Of a stretch of 15,047 nucleotides of DNA, positions 6,671 through 14,004 are shown in pieces. A model generated the notes under the pieces. It saw only the letters and a program-made list of their open reading frames with translations, was not told where the DNA came from and did not search any database. Position numbers and translations under genes: made by a program. Source of the stretch: Anaerolineales bacterium (GTDB taxonomy: Bacteria > Chloroflexota > Anaerolineae > Anaerolineales > UBA4823); the NCBI GenBank assembly GCA_028687395.1, contig JAQUAE010000008.1:1-15047 (forward strand), given 5' to 3'. Numbering within the stretch: the first letter of the stretch is position 1; the number at the start of each line of letters is the position of its first letter.

Positions 6671-9600
6671 GTGTTCACACCCGTTCCCCCGCACCCCAAC
6701 CTGCTGCAGCTCGAAGAGAGCATCCTTCGCTATTGGCGCACCCACCGCACCCACGAAAAAGCCGTCGCCGCGCGCCTGGAAGGGCCGGCGTTCGTCTTCA
6801 GCCGCCAGCCGCCCAGCGCCAACCGCTCATCCGGATTGCAGGAAGCTCTGAACCTGGCGCACCAGGACCTCTTCCTGCGCTACAAGGCCATGCGCGGCTA
6901 CAACGTGGCGCGCCAGGCATCCTGGCAGGCTCATGGCATGGGGGTGGAAATCGAGGCGGAGCGCCGACTGCACCTTTCACTGCAAGCGCCTCTGGTGGGC
7001 AGCGAGCTGGAGGCTTTCGTCGCTGCCTGCCGACAAATCGCCTCCCAGCGCCTGGAAGCGTGGGAGGGGCTTGCCTGGCGAATGGGCTTCTGGAGGCAGC
7101 TCGCCGGCGCAGCCGCGACCTGCGACGATGAGTACATCCAGTCGCTGTGGTGGGGCTTGAAGGCCTTCTGGGAGAAGGGCTGGCTGGCGCCCTCCGTGCA
7201 GGTTTTGCCCTATTGCCCGCGCTGCGCCACGCCGGTGGACGCGCGCCAGCTTGCTTACAGGCGCGCCGGGATCGAGAACCTGGCAGCGTACGTGCACCTG
7301 CCGCTGGCGGATGAAGCGGGAACCTCCTTGCTGGTCTGGAGCGACGCGGCCTGGAAGCTGCCCGGCGCTGTGGCAGTTGCCGCTCACCCCGATGAAGAAT
7401 ACCTTGTCGTGGAGCGCATCCTGGCGGAAGGGGGCGTGCAGCGCATCCTGTTGGCCGCCAGCCGCCTGGAGGCGGCCTTTCCCAAAGAGGCGCTGCGCGT
7501 GGTGGAGCGCTTCAAAGGTCGCAAGCTGCGCGCCAGGCGGTACTTACCCTTATATACCTTCCTGCCTCTCGATAAGCCCGCCCATTACGTCGTGTTGAGC
7601 GACGCCGTCCGGGTCGATTGTGGTAGCGGGTTGGCGCCTTTGGCCCCAGCTTTCAGCCAGGCGCACCTGCGCGCCGCTCAGGAGTTCGACCTGCCCGTGC
7701 TGCCTGTGCTCACCGAACAGGGGGCATTCATCCCCGAGGTGCGCCCGTGGAGCGGGAAGCCCGCCCGCGAGGCTGCGCCCTTGATTCTGGGCGACTTGCA
7801 AGCGCGCGGCCTGCTCGAGCGCCGCGAAGCCCTGCCTGGCAGCCTGCCACTCTGCCCGGAGTGTAAAACGCCCGTAGTCCACCTGCCGCGCAGCGCCTGG
7901 TTCCTGCGCACGGCAGAGATGCGCCAGGCGCTGGCGACTCACGACGAGGCCGTTACCTGGTATCCGTCGCCTGCGCAGGCGCACAGTGCTGCTTGCAAGG
8001 GCGACAACGCTGAAGACCGCTTGATCGGCGTGGAACGATATTGGGGCGCGCCGCTGCCCGTCTGGGAGTGCCAGACCTGCCATCACCAGCTTTGCGTGGG
8101 CTCACTGGCCGAGCTTTCCCAACTGGCCGGTGAGGCGCTGCCCGGCTCGAGCCTGCACCGCCCGGAGATTGACCGGGTGCGCCTGCCCTGCCCGCAATGC
8201 CGCGGCCAGATGCTGCGCGTCCCCGAGGTGGTCGCCGCGTGGTTCGAAGAGGGTGCCCTGCCCTTTGCCGGCTGGGGCTACCCCTGGGTTGCGCAGGAGG
8301 AATTCCAGGCGAATTTCCCTGCTGACCTGGTATGTGAAGCCGAAAGCGAGCGCTGTGGCTGGTTGAACGATGTGCAGATGACCTCCGGGAGTCTCTTCAG
8401 CCGCAGTGCATTCCACAACGCGGTGCGCCTGGGGAGCGTGCGCACTGCATCCGGCGACGAAGCGCAATTGCTGGGCGAGGCGTTCACCTCCTGCGGCAGC
8501 GACGCCCTGCGCGTCTACGTCTACGCACACAGCGCTCCAGGTAAGACCCTGCGCTTCTCCCTGGAAGAACTGACCCAGGCGCAGCGGGCCTGGTTGCCCC
8601 CCTTGTGGGGCGCCTACCGCTACTTCGTTGGCTGCGCCAACCGCCGGGGTTGGCAACCCGGGCAGAACCTGGGGTGCGAGACCGGCGCCCACGATCGCAT
8701 CCACATCCTCGACCGCTGGCTGCTCTCCGAGCTGCAGGTGCTGACGCGGGATGTGACCACCGCGCTGGAAATCCACGATGCCCGGGGCGCCATCGCCGCG
8801 CTGCATAACTTTGTCGATCGGCTGTCGCGCTGGTATCTACGCCTCTCACGCCAGCGCCTGGCAGGTGAGGATGCCGCCGAAGCCGAATCCGCCTTAGCCG
8901 CGCTCTACACTGCCCTGTGTACCCTGAGCCGGCTGCTGGCGCCCATCGCCCCGCTGCTTGCCGAGGAGCTCTACCATAGCCTGGTAGGCGCCGTAGATGA
9001 GGCCGCCCGCGAAACGGTGCACGCCGCCGACTGGCCGCTGATCGCCGCCGACCTGATCGACGAGCCGCTGAATGGCGAGATACGCCGGGTCAGGGAGCTG
9101 GCTGCGCTCGGGCGGCGCTGTCGCCACCTGGCGGGGTTTCGCCTGCGTCAGCCCTTGGCGGAGATGGCCTTCTGGGTGTGGGCGCCGGAAGAGAGACATG
9201 CGCTCGAGAGGCACGCCGGCTTACTGGCGCAGGAGCTCAACCTTCGGGCCGCGCGCCTGCTTGATGTGCCGCGCGAAGCGGCAGCCTTTCAATTGATACC
9301 TGATTTGCGCCTGCTTGGGCAGGAGCACGGCGGGCGCCTGCCGGGCGTGCTGGCCGCTTTGGCAGAGCTGGACGTGCAGGGCGCGTCCCGCGCCTTGCTG
9401 GCGGGGCATGCGCTGCACCTGGCCGTGGCGGGCAAAGCCGTGACCCTCTCCCCGCGCCAGGTGGCGGTGAGCATCCACCCTGTGGAGGGCTTCGTCGTCG
9501 CCCGGCAAGGGGAACGCCTGGCTGCCCTGCCGGTCGAGCTCTCGCCCGAGGCCCGCGCCATTGGGCTGGCGCGTGATTTCGTCCGCCAGGTGCAGTCGCT

Positions 9601-9811
9601 GCGCAAGCGGGCGGGGTTGGAAGCCGGCGATGCGGTGCGCCTGTATGTGCAAGCCACGCCGGGGTTACGCCGCGCCTTGGATGCTCACAGGGATATTATT
9701 CTCACCCGCTTGCAGGTCGAGCGTTGGGTGAAAGCCGAAGCGCCGCCTGGGGCGCCCAGGGCTATCGTAAAGCTCGGCAAGGAATTTCTCGAGGTGGGTT
9801 TGGTGAGGTAG
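6671..9811 (+). CDS. IleRS paralogue lacking catalytic and editing motifs (pseudo-synthetase)
   Basis: An uninterrupted 1046-residue protein, collinear with ordinary IleRS from end to end. The GTG at 6671 is the only usable start, since a stop lies in frame at 6635; a weak AGGCAG site precedes it. Around the first motif it aligns without gaps to canonical IleRS (PPSAN...QDLFLRYKAMRGY), but the HIGH-equivalent is QEAL (57-60). The expected KMSKS loop is replaced by GDEAQLLGEAF (595-605), about seven residues shorter. The expected TTPWTLPGN of the editing domain is SDAAWKLPGA (224-233), and the expected GTGIVHIAP is GSGLAPLAP (318-326). DWxxSRxRYWG has become DRLIGVERYWG, and GWF is GWL. CxxC zinc pairs (YCPRC, LCPEC, CQTC, CPQC), the anticodon-binding domain (LDRWLLSEL) and the C-terminal domain persist. 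It should not activate or edit amino acids; tRNA binding or partnering with ileS is possible. Its function is unknown. Confidence 0.88.
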   Translation: MFTPVPPHPNLLQLEESILRYWRTHRTHEKAVAARLEGPAFVFSRQPPSANRSSGLQEALNLAHQDLFLRYKAMRGYNVARQASWQAHGMGVEIEAERRLHLSLQAPLVGSELEAFVAACRQIASQRLEAWEGLAWRMGFWRQLAGAAATCDDEYIQSLWWGLKAFWEKGWLAPSVQVLPYCPRCATPVDARQLAYRRAGIENLAAYVHLPLADEAGTSLLVWSDAAWKLPGAVAVAAHPDEEYLVVERILAEGGVQRILLAASRLEAAFPKEALRVVERFKGRKLRARRYLPLYTFLPLDKPAHYVVLSDAVRVDCGSGLAPLAPAFSQAHLRAAQEFDLPVLPVLTEQGAFIPEVRPWSGKPAREAAPLILGDLQARGLLERREALPGSLPLCPECKTPVVHLPRSAWFLRTAEMRQALATHDEAVTWYPSPAQAHSAACKGDNAEDRLIGVERYWGAPLPVWECQTCHHQLCVGSLAELSQLAGEALPGSSLHRPEIDRVRLPCPQCRGQMLRVPEVVAAWFEEGALPFAGWGYPWVAQEEFQANFPADLVCEAESERCGWLNDVQMTSGSLFSRSAFHNAVRLGSVRTASGDEAQLLGEAFTSCGSDALRVYVYAHSAPGKTLRFSLEELTQAQRAWLPPLWGAYRYFVGCANRRGWQPGQNLGCETGAHDRIHILDRWLLSELQVLTRDVTTALEIHDARGAIAALHNFVDRLSRWYLRLSRQRLAGEDAAEAESALAALYTALCTLSRLLAPIAPLLAEELYHSLVGAVDEAARETVHAADWPLIAADLIDEPLNGEIRRVRELAALGRRCRHLAGFRLRQPLAEMAFWVWAPEERHALERHAGLLAQELNLRAARLLDVPREAAAFQLIPDLRLLGQEHGGRLPGVLAALAELDVQGASRALLAGHALHLAVAGKAVTLSPRQVAVSIHPVEGFVVARQGERLAALPVELSPEARAIGLARDFVRQVQSLRKRAGLEAGDAVRLYVQATPGLRRALDAHRDIILTRLQVERWVKAEAPPGAPRAIVKLGKEFLEVGLVR

Positions 9812-9848
9812 AGCGCCCGGCTGCGCAGGAGATATCCCCTCCGGAGAG

Positions 9849-10075
9849 CCCTGTGTCTGGATCGACGCGCCGGTGGCTGGCCTCTCCCTTCCTGAAGGCC
9901 GGCCGGTCAACGTCGAAGGTCACGCCGCCTATCAGGCTGGCGTGGAGAGAGTGGAGGTGGGGGTCAATGCCGAGCGCCAGGCGACGATCGCTGGCCTGTT
10001 TAGCGTGGAGAACCTGGCTCGCTTCGGGTACGCCTGGTCGTCACCGGTACCCACGCCGTCGACCCTGCCGCCCCT
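9849..10075 (+). pseudogene. Decayed Ig-like (Big_7-type) domain fragment
   Basis: In one frame (9849-10010) the DNA reads CVWIDAPVAGLSLPEGRPVN followed by VEGHAAYQAGVERVEVGVN and then IAGLFSVEN. This resembles the bacterial Ig-like modules of Chloroflexota surface proteins (pattern V.I.AP..G..LP.G.PV.V..HA....GV.RVE..VN). The continuation expected of such a domain appears in pieces in the other two frames (WLASGTPG, then RLVVTGTHAVDPAA, up to about 10075), implying two frameshifts. No start codon with a ribosome-binding site is visible and the stretch begins 38 bases after the IleRS-paralogue stop. I read it as a relic rather than a gene. Sequencing indels could produce the same picture. Confidence 0.4.
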
Positions 10076-10167
10076 GCTGCGCCAACTGGCGCCGGACGGG
10101 CTGTTTGGCGCCATTGCGCAGGCCGGCGGGCGCCTGCTGGAAGCGGGCGCTTCGGATTGGGTCGTCT

Positions 10168-10308
10168 TACCCCAGCGACGAGGCTTACTTCCTGCACTTC
10201 ATCCTGCACACCGTGGAGATGGCGCTGCAGGGGCGCACCGACCTGGAGGCCGGGGCGTTGAGGCGGTGGGCGGCTACCCGCCACGCCGAGGTGAGGCGCG
10301 CTCAATAA
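10168..10308 (+). pseudogene. C-terminal remnant of a possible SAM-dependent methyltransferase
   Basis: The last 46 codons before the TAA at 10306 read YPSDEAYFLHFILHTVEMAL and then QGRTDLEAGALRRWAATRHA, which looks like real protein and recalls the C-terminal tail of small class I methyltransferases. The upstream part of the same frame is arginine/proline-rich nonsense, and no glycine-rich SAM-binding loop is found in any frame, so the catalytic half is missing. The family name is from memory and weak; that this is a broken gene end is better supported. Confidence 0.35.
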
Positions 10309-10329
10309 CGGGAAAGTTGAAGTTTCAAC

Positions 10330-10355
10330 ACGGAGAGGGTTTACGGAGAGGGCTT
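10330..10355 (+). repeat. Two tandem 13-bp direct repeats
   Basis: ACGGAGAGGGTTT (10330-10342) is followed directly by ACGGAGAGGGCTT (10343-10355), 12 of 13 bases identical. The repeat ends just before the -35 box of the tRNA promoter. It may be a simple slippage duplication or a site for a regulator. Confidence 0.6.
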
Positions 10356-10357
10356 AC

Positions 10358-10386
10358 TTGACACTGGTTAAGCTTGAGTTTATAAT
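10358..10386 (+). promoter_or_regulatory. Consensus promoter of tRNA-Asn
   Basis: TTGACA (10358-10363) and TATAAT (10381-10386) are exact consensus boxes with the ideal 17-base spacing. Transcription would start near 10393, about 6 bases before the mature tRNA 5' end, so the 5' leader is very short. Confidence 0.93.
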
Positions 10387-10398
10387 CCCTTCGCCTAT

Positions 10399-10472
10399 TC
10401 CTCGGTAGCTCAATTCGGCAGAGCGGGCGGCTGTTAACCGCTAGGTTCCAGGTTCGAGTCCTGGCCGAGGAG
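10399..10472 (+). tRNA. tRNA-Asn (anticodon GUU)
   Basis: A full cloverleaf can be drawn. The acceptor stem TCCTCGG (10399-10405) pairs with CCGAGGA (10465-10471), with discriminator G at 10472. The D stem is GCTC/GAGC (10408-10411 and 10421-10424). The anticodon stem GGCGG/CCGCT (10426-10430 and 10438-10442) carries the 7-base loop CTGTTAA, with anticodon GTT at 10433-10435. The variable loop has 5 bases, and the T stem CCAGG/CCTGG encloses TTCGAGT. CCA is not encoded and must be added by the nucleotidyltransferase. No strong terminator follows directly. A lower-GC accessory block begins downstream, and tRNA ends are common insertion points, but no duplicated tRNA 3' end was seen further right. 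Confidence 0.97.
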
Positions 10473-10599
10473 CTCCGGAAGTTAGCTATATATGTATATT
10501 TGATCCATGTGGGGGCGAATACCACCGTTTTTGGCTACGGTGGCGATGATAGCGGTAGCGCGGGTGAAAATGGTGGTTTATATTCTGAATGGTTTGTGT

Positions 10600-10660
10600 G
10601 CCCTAAACTCACTCGCAACGAGCGGGAGGTGTCTCCTCGCTGGTGAGAGAAACGTAGAGC
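10600..10660. other. Hairpin-forming element, possible decayed attC-like site
   Basis: This lies in the 361-base gene-free stretch between the tRNA and the next gene. Ends GCCCTAAAC (10600-10608) and ACGTAGAGC (10652-10660) are imperfect inverted copies. Inside, CTCAC (10609-10613) can pair with GTGAG (10642-10646), and AGCG-GGAG with CTCC-CGCT around GTGT. The 61-bp size and end sequence suggest a degenerate integron recombination site, but neither end fits RYYYAAC/GTTRRRY exactly. Left of it, a 6-bp stem CCACCG/CGGTGG (10522-10543) is the only other structure I see. Confidence 0.25.
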
Positions 10661-10733
10661 GATGAAGAGATCGCCAGTTGCGTACACGCCCGACATTGAG
10701 CACAAAACACTCCAGGTTTAGGGGTGCTGTGTA

Positions 10734-10784
10734 ATCTAATGCCTGCGCGAAGCGGAATGTGCCGGCTGCAACTGCTTGTTCGGC
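10734..10784 (-). repeat. Degenerate attC-like site after the membrane-protein gene
   Basis: On the plus strand the element starts ATCTAAT (RYYYAAC with the last base changed) and ends GTTCGGC (GTTRRRY with one change). The interior GCGAAGCGG and GCCGGCTGCAACTGCTTG resembles the short 60-bp attC class found beside aadA cassettes, with about 9 bases missing from one arm. It lies 49 bases beyond the stop of the gene ending at 10834, on that gene's downstream side, exactly where a cassette's attC belongs. Because of the missing arm it is probably recombination-defective. Confidence 0.45.
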
Positions 10785-10806
10785 TGCATGCCGCCGTCAC
10801 TGCTCC

Positions 10807-10832
10807 ACTCGCTTAGCGGAGTCCTTTTATTC
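10807..10832 (+). terminator. Possible plus-strand terminator hairpin
   Basis: ACTCGC (10807-10812) can pair with GCGGAGT (10816-10822, one bulged G) around TTA, followed by CCTTTTATTCCTT. It is oriented to stop plus-strand transcription, perhaps read-through from the tRNA-Asn promoter. It lies just outside the stop of the minus-strand gene and also limits convergent transcription. The stem is short. Confidence 0.3.
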
Positions 10833-10833
10833 C

Positions 10834-11358
10834 TTAACGCAGTATCACCTGAACGATGAGCACCGTTATCAATAGCAAGGTATTAACTGCCGTGAGCAGG
10901 ATGAGGTTTCTGAAGGTACTCACGCTTTGAGGTTGCTTGCTTTGACCTGAGTGCCCGCTTACGGTTTGAAAAATGACTTCAACTTGCATCGGATTGATGA
11001 CACCCAACAGGAACGGCAATTGATTTCTGCGACTCAACCATTTTTGTACGACGCGTTCTACTGCTATCTTTACTATACGAGAGAGAATACTAACGAATTC
11101 TACCGCTCCTGACAGTCGAGCCATCCAATCCAATACAATTACTACGCCTTCCCATGCGATAGTGCCTTGATAGAAGCGAATCTGTGTTTCGATGTTTACA
11201 CCTACAGGAAGTGCGCGTCTAATCTCCTGCTGTATTTCCTGTGAGATTGTGTTTGAACCGTCGTTGAGATAGAAGACGACTTCTGACACTTCGCCTTTCT
11301 CCAGAGTTGTTATCTCTCCGCGAAATTCAAATAGGAAGATGCGAGGTTCTTCTACCAT
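10834..11358 (-). CDS. Unknown protein with C-terminal transmembrane helix
   Basis: A 174-residue protein I do not recognise. The start is firm: ATG at 11358 with an almost perfect ribosome-binding site AAGGAGGTGAT (11361-11371). The N-terminal half (1-60) is soluble with alternating strands and helices (IFLFEFRGEITTL, VVFYLNDGS, IETQIRFYQGTI). Residues about 68-110 are a moderately hydrophobic helical stretch (WEGVVIVLDWMARLSGAVEF and so on) ending in basic IAVERVVQKWLSRRN. Residues about 151-174 are a single strongly hydrophobic helix at the C-terminus, so the protein is probably tail-anchored with its N-terminus in the cytoplasm. GC is lower than in the flanking regions. It stands between two attC-like elements, as a gene cassette would, and shares its strand with the restriction-modification genes. 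Its function is unknown; a role in defence is only guilt by association. Confidence 0.8.
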   Translation of the reverse strand: MVEEPRIFLFEFRGEITTLEKGEVSEVVFYLNDGSNTISQEIQQEIRRALPVGVNIETQIRFYQGTIAWEGVVIVLDWMARLSGAVEFVSILSRIVKIAVERVVQKWLSRRNQLPFLLGVINPMQVEVIFQTVSGHSGQSKQPQSVSTFRNLILLTAVNTLLLITVLIVQVILR

Positions 11359-11464
11359 ATATCACCTCCTTGTTGGAAATGCGTCCTTGTCCACTCCATG
11401 CAACACAGAGTTGTGAGAAAACCATGCCCCAATCTGCCTGTATCTTTCGGCTGAGACGGAAGCC

Positions 11465-11543
11465 ACCCAACGGCACGTGCATCACCCGCAGGCGATCCGA
11501 GCAGAGCGAGGTGAAGCCGGTCAGGTAGAAGCGCTTGTTAAGC
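11465..11543 (-). repeat. attC-like recombination site after the restriction endonuclease gene
   Basis: The 79-bp element is bounded on the plus strand by ACCCAAC (11465-11471), an exact RYYYAAC match, and GTTAAGC (11537-11543), an exact GTTRRRY match. These are the two heptamers that define integron attC sites. Inside, TCACC (11482-11486) can pair with GGTGA (11510-11514), and the wording AACAAGCGC...GGGTGATGC...GCCGTTGGG on the minus strand recalls dispersed attC-like repeats of environmental bacteria. It begins 8 bases after the endonuclease stop codon. Pairing of the arms is imperfect, so folding should be tested. The remaining gap up to 11358 shows nothing but the ribosome-binding site of the next gene. 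Confidence 0.6.
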
Positions 11544-11551
11544 GGCGTGAT

Positions 11552-12502
11552 TTACTCATCGTATGGGCCAAGAAAGCGTTCACCGTTGAAATGAATCAGA
11601 TGGCTTGGTGCATCAGCCACCCATACTTCGGTTTCCCATGCAATTTCGGAAATATAACGGCCCATGGTCGATCGATTCGGAAACGCAGTCACATAGATCA
11701 ATCCGGCGCTAGATCCCTCAAATAACTCAGTAAGCTCGGTATGCCGTTTGCCATCGACCGGTCCGTGACTAGTGACGGATTCCACCAGCAGTAGCCAGTT
11801 CTTTTTTACATAATAAATCACTACGTCTGGCATTTTGCCGTGGATATCCACATTTACGCCTAACCTTGCTAGCAGGGCAGCATCGAAATAGCCACACTTG
11901 TCACCAGTGTCCCCTGTATAAACCAGCATACTACCCGGCGCAAAACGTGGGGCGAAGTCTTCGATGATCGCCTTTATCAGCTCACTATGTTCGCCAGGGC
12001 TGAGAGTGATTCGCTTGCCGGGTGCAATTTCAACCGGTATTCGGTTTTGATCGCGTTCTTTAGCATAACGAGCTATCAACGTTTCACGTTCAGATAGATA
12101 GGAGGTAAGGTTGTCATGCCACTGCGGCGTGCCGAAGGTTCGCAGCAGCGCCAGCATGGTAGGTTCGATCTGGTACACGGCCTTGGGGCTATTTACCGGG
12201 CGATCTGGCTTATCAGGGTTGTATAGCGCGATGCCCGCATCACAGAACTGGTGCATGGTTTGCCTACGTACCGTTTCCCGTGTGTTAGGCGCATAGTCCC
12301 TTTGGTAGTGCTCTCGGGCCCAGTCCATGATAGGTGTGATGCCCATAAAAGGATTTTCCGCGTCAAACCATGGCTTTCCTGGTGTGAGATTAAGCAAAGC
12401 CAACAGGCATAGGGCAGAGCGCTCGTTTTGCTGTGCCCTCGGTAGTCCCAAAGAAATGATGATATGCTTCGCGGCCTCTATGTAGTCGTTCTTGTCCTTC
12501 AT
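11552..12502 (-). CDS. Type II restriction endonuclease, BsuBI/PstI family
   Basis: A 316-residue endonuclease of the family that cuts CTGCAG. The N-terminal half (about 1-125) is a helical/winged-helix region typical of the family (ETVRRQTMHQFCDAGIALYN, AVYQIEPTMLALLRTFG). The C-terminal half carries the nuclease core: SMLVYTGDTGDK (191-202), KMPDVVIYY with Pro225-Asp226, and NWLLLVESVTSHGPV with Glu241, the PD-(D/E)xK-type metal ligands in the order used by BsuBI/PstI, followed by KRHTEL. The ATG overlaps the stop of the methyltransferase gene (ATGA), so translation is coupled and the methylase is made first, which protects the host. Length is normal and no frameshift is seen, so it is probably active. 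The exact recognition sequence is inferred from the family. Confidence 0.93.
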   Translation of the reverse strand: MKDKNDYIEAAKHIIISLGLPRAQQNERSALCLLALLNLTPGKPWFDAENPFMGITPIMDWAREHYQRDYAPNTRETVRRQTMHQFCDAGIALYNPDKPDRPVNSPKAVYQIEPTMLALLRTFGTPQWHDNLTSYLSERETLIARYAKERDQNRIPVEIAPGKRITLSPGEHSELIKAIIEDFAPRFAPGSMLVYTGDTGDKCGYFDAALLARLGVNVDIHGKMPDVVIYYVKKNWLLLVESVTSHGPVDGKRHTELTELFEGSSAGLIYVTAFPNRSTMGRYISEIAWETEVWVADAPSHLIHFNGERFLGPYDE

Positions 12503-13983
12503 GATGTTAGGGCTTCAAATTTGGCGTCAATCAAGTTCTGCGTAAGTGAACCCTGTTGCATAGCCCACTCTCCAAGCTTTATCAGTGCGTCCCGTGTCGG
12601 GTATTTCATCAACTTGAGATCGGTTGCATTGACCTGTGTATGTCCGCTAAATCGCCTGAAGTTCACATCAACTGCTGTTGTATTTAAGAAAACCGCCAAT
12701 CCTCTTGCCAACTCTTCAGGCAAACCATGCTTGTTCTCATGAAATACATTTAGATGATTCTCGAAGCCAAGCATGTTTACTTCACCGAATATGCGTGGAT
12801 CAACTACGCTAGCAATCACACGGCGTTGTTCTTCTTTTGATGAGAAACGCCGTACAATACAGTAAAAGCCAACTGGATAAAGCCACTTTTCAGTGATCGC
12901 ATTGTATATAATGGCATTGGGTTTCTTCATTCCTTCGATAGGCCATTTGGTGCCATTATCGCTAAAATGGCATGGGTATAGCAAGGGAACGGTGTCAGGC
13001 CCTGGCAAGGCGCGCAATTGCTCTTTCACCCGAAAATCCACCACAGGACCGGTAGATACACGGAGGCCAAGGCCGTCTAGCGTATAATGAATTTCCGAGG
13101 AAAGTTCTACTGCGGTTTTTTCGAGTGATGTGGGGACATGTATGAACTGCTCCGGGTCATCCGGGAATACGATCCGCTCAAATGGGTATTCATGGCTGGA
13201 AAGATCGATGAAGGTGTCGTCGGTTGAAGTCGAGACTATTACCGGTCCCTGCTGGCCACCCCGCTCAAGCCGGATGATTATATTCTCTTGAAGCACTTCA
13301 TCATCTTTGAATGCCTTGCTACGCGACTCGAAAAGGTGTAGATGACGGACTGCTGCACGTTTAAGTATGAATTCACGGAAGGGGTGGTAATATGGCCCAT
13401 TACAGAAGCTACGCGGAATGATTGCCACAATATGTCCGCCCGCCGCGACTAATGCTACAGCTAATGCTACAAAGGCAGAATATAGATTTACTGTCTCAAT
13501 ACCAATGCGGCGTAGGGCATGCCGGTATTCTGAATTACTGTTAATTTTCTTATAAGGTGGATTTAGGATCGCGTGTGTATAGCTTTCAAGGAATTTGGAA
13601 AATAGACTGCCGGAAAGCGAGTCTACGGCAACATGAATAAAGTCTTCTGCATAGATATTGGCGATAAAATCGCCCCTGTGATTGTATTTCTCAAGTGTGA
13701 GTGACAAATGCGGGATCAAAGAGTGGTCAATCTCAAAAGCATCCAGTTCAACACTCTGAAAATTAAACCCGCCCGATCTCCATCTATCCAAGAAAGCCGC
13801 TGACAAAGATCCAATTCCGGCTCCGGCGTCCAACAAGCGGCAATACCCAGTCCCAGATGGAAAAAGGCCAGCCATGAACGCTGCCGTTCTTTCAGGTGTG
13901 AGGAATTGACCGAGTTGCGATTTTCTTTTCGCCTCGGTACTTTTAGAAAGTTGCAGTCTCCTTTTCTCAACCTCTGATAACAA
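12499..13983 (-). CDS. Adenine-N6 DNA methyltransferase of the PstI/BsuBI-type system
   Basis: A 494-residue DNA adenine methyltransferase that would protect CTGCAG sites by methylating the adenine. The start is TTG at 13983, chosen because AGGAGGT (13990-13996) lies six bases upstream and the reading frame has no nearby ATG. Conserved motifs in order are GQFLTP (25-30, motif X region), LLDAGAGIG (50-58, SAM-binding motif I), ELDAFEID (79-86, motif II), AEDF (112-115, motif III) and the catalytic NPPY (141-144, motif IV). AAGGHIVAIIPRSFCNGPYY (from about residue 176) follows, and the C-terminal 250 residues form the target-recognition region. Lower GC and different codon use from the flanks indicate horizontal transfer. 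It is transcribed ahead of the endonuclease. Confidence 0.94.
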   Translation of the reverse strand: MLSEVEKRRLQLSKSTEAKRKSQLGQFLTPERTAAFMAGLFPSGTGYCRLLDAGAGIGSLSAAFLDRWRSGGFNFQSVELDAFEIDHSLIPHLSLTLEKYNHRGDFIANIYAEDFIHVAVDSLSGSLFSKFLESYTHAILNPPYKKINSNSEYRHALRRIGIETVNLYSAFVALAVALVAAGGHIVAIIPRSFCNGPYYHPFREFILKRAAVRHLHLFESRSKAFKDDEVLQENIIIRLERGGQQGPVIVSTSTDDTFIDLSSHEYPFERIVFPDDPEQFIHVPTSLEKTAVELSSEIHYTLDGLGLRVSTGPVVDFRVKEQLRALPGPDTVPLLYPCHFSDNGTKWPIEGMKKPNAIIYNAITEKWLYPVGFYCIVRRFSSKEEQRRVIASVVDPRIFGEVNMLGFENHLNVFHENKHGLPEELARGLAVFLNTTAVDVNFRRFSGHTQVNATDLKLMKYPTRDALIKLGEWAMQQGSLTQNLIDAKFEALTS

Positions 13984-14004
13984 TAGGGTACCTCCTGTTT
14001 TGCG

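Noticed and set aside
9724..10361. Plus-strand ORFs of 194 and 162 codons after the IleRS paralogue as intact genes
   Set aside because: Protein-like stretches switch frame repeatedly, and most of each ORF is Arg/Pro-rich nonsense. Treated as decayed fragments.
10609..10800. Minus-strand 63-codon ORF downstream of the tail-anchored protein gene
   Set aside because: No ribosome-binding site, and it spans two hairpin/attC-like elements. The translation is Ser/Thr/Arg-rich and unlike a protein domain.
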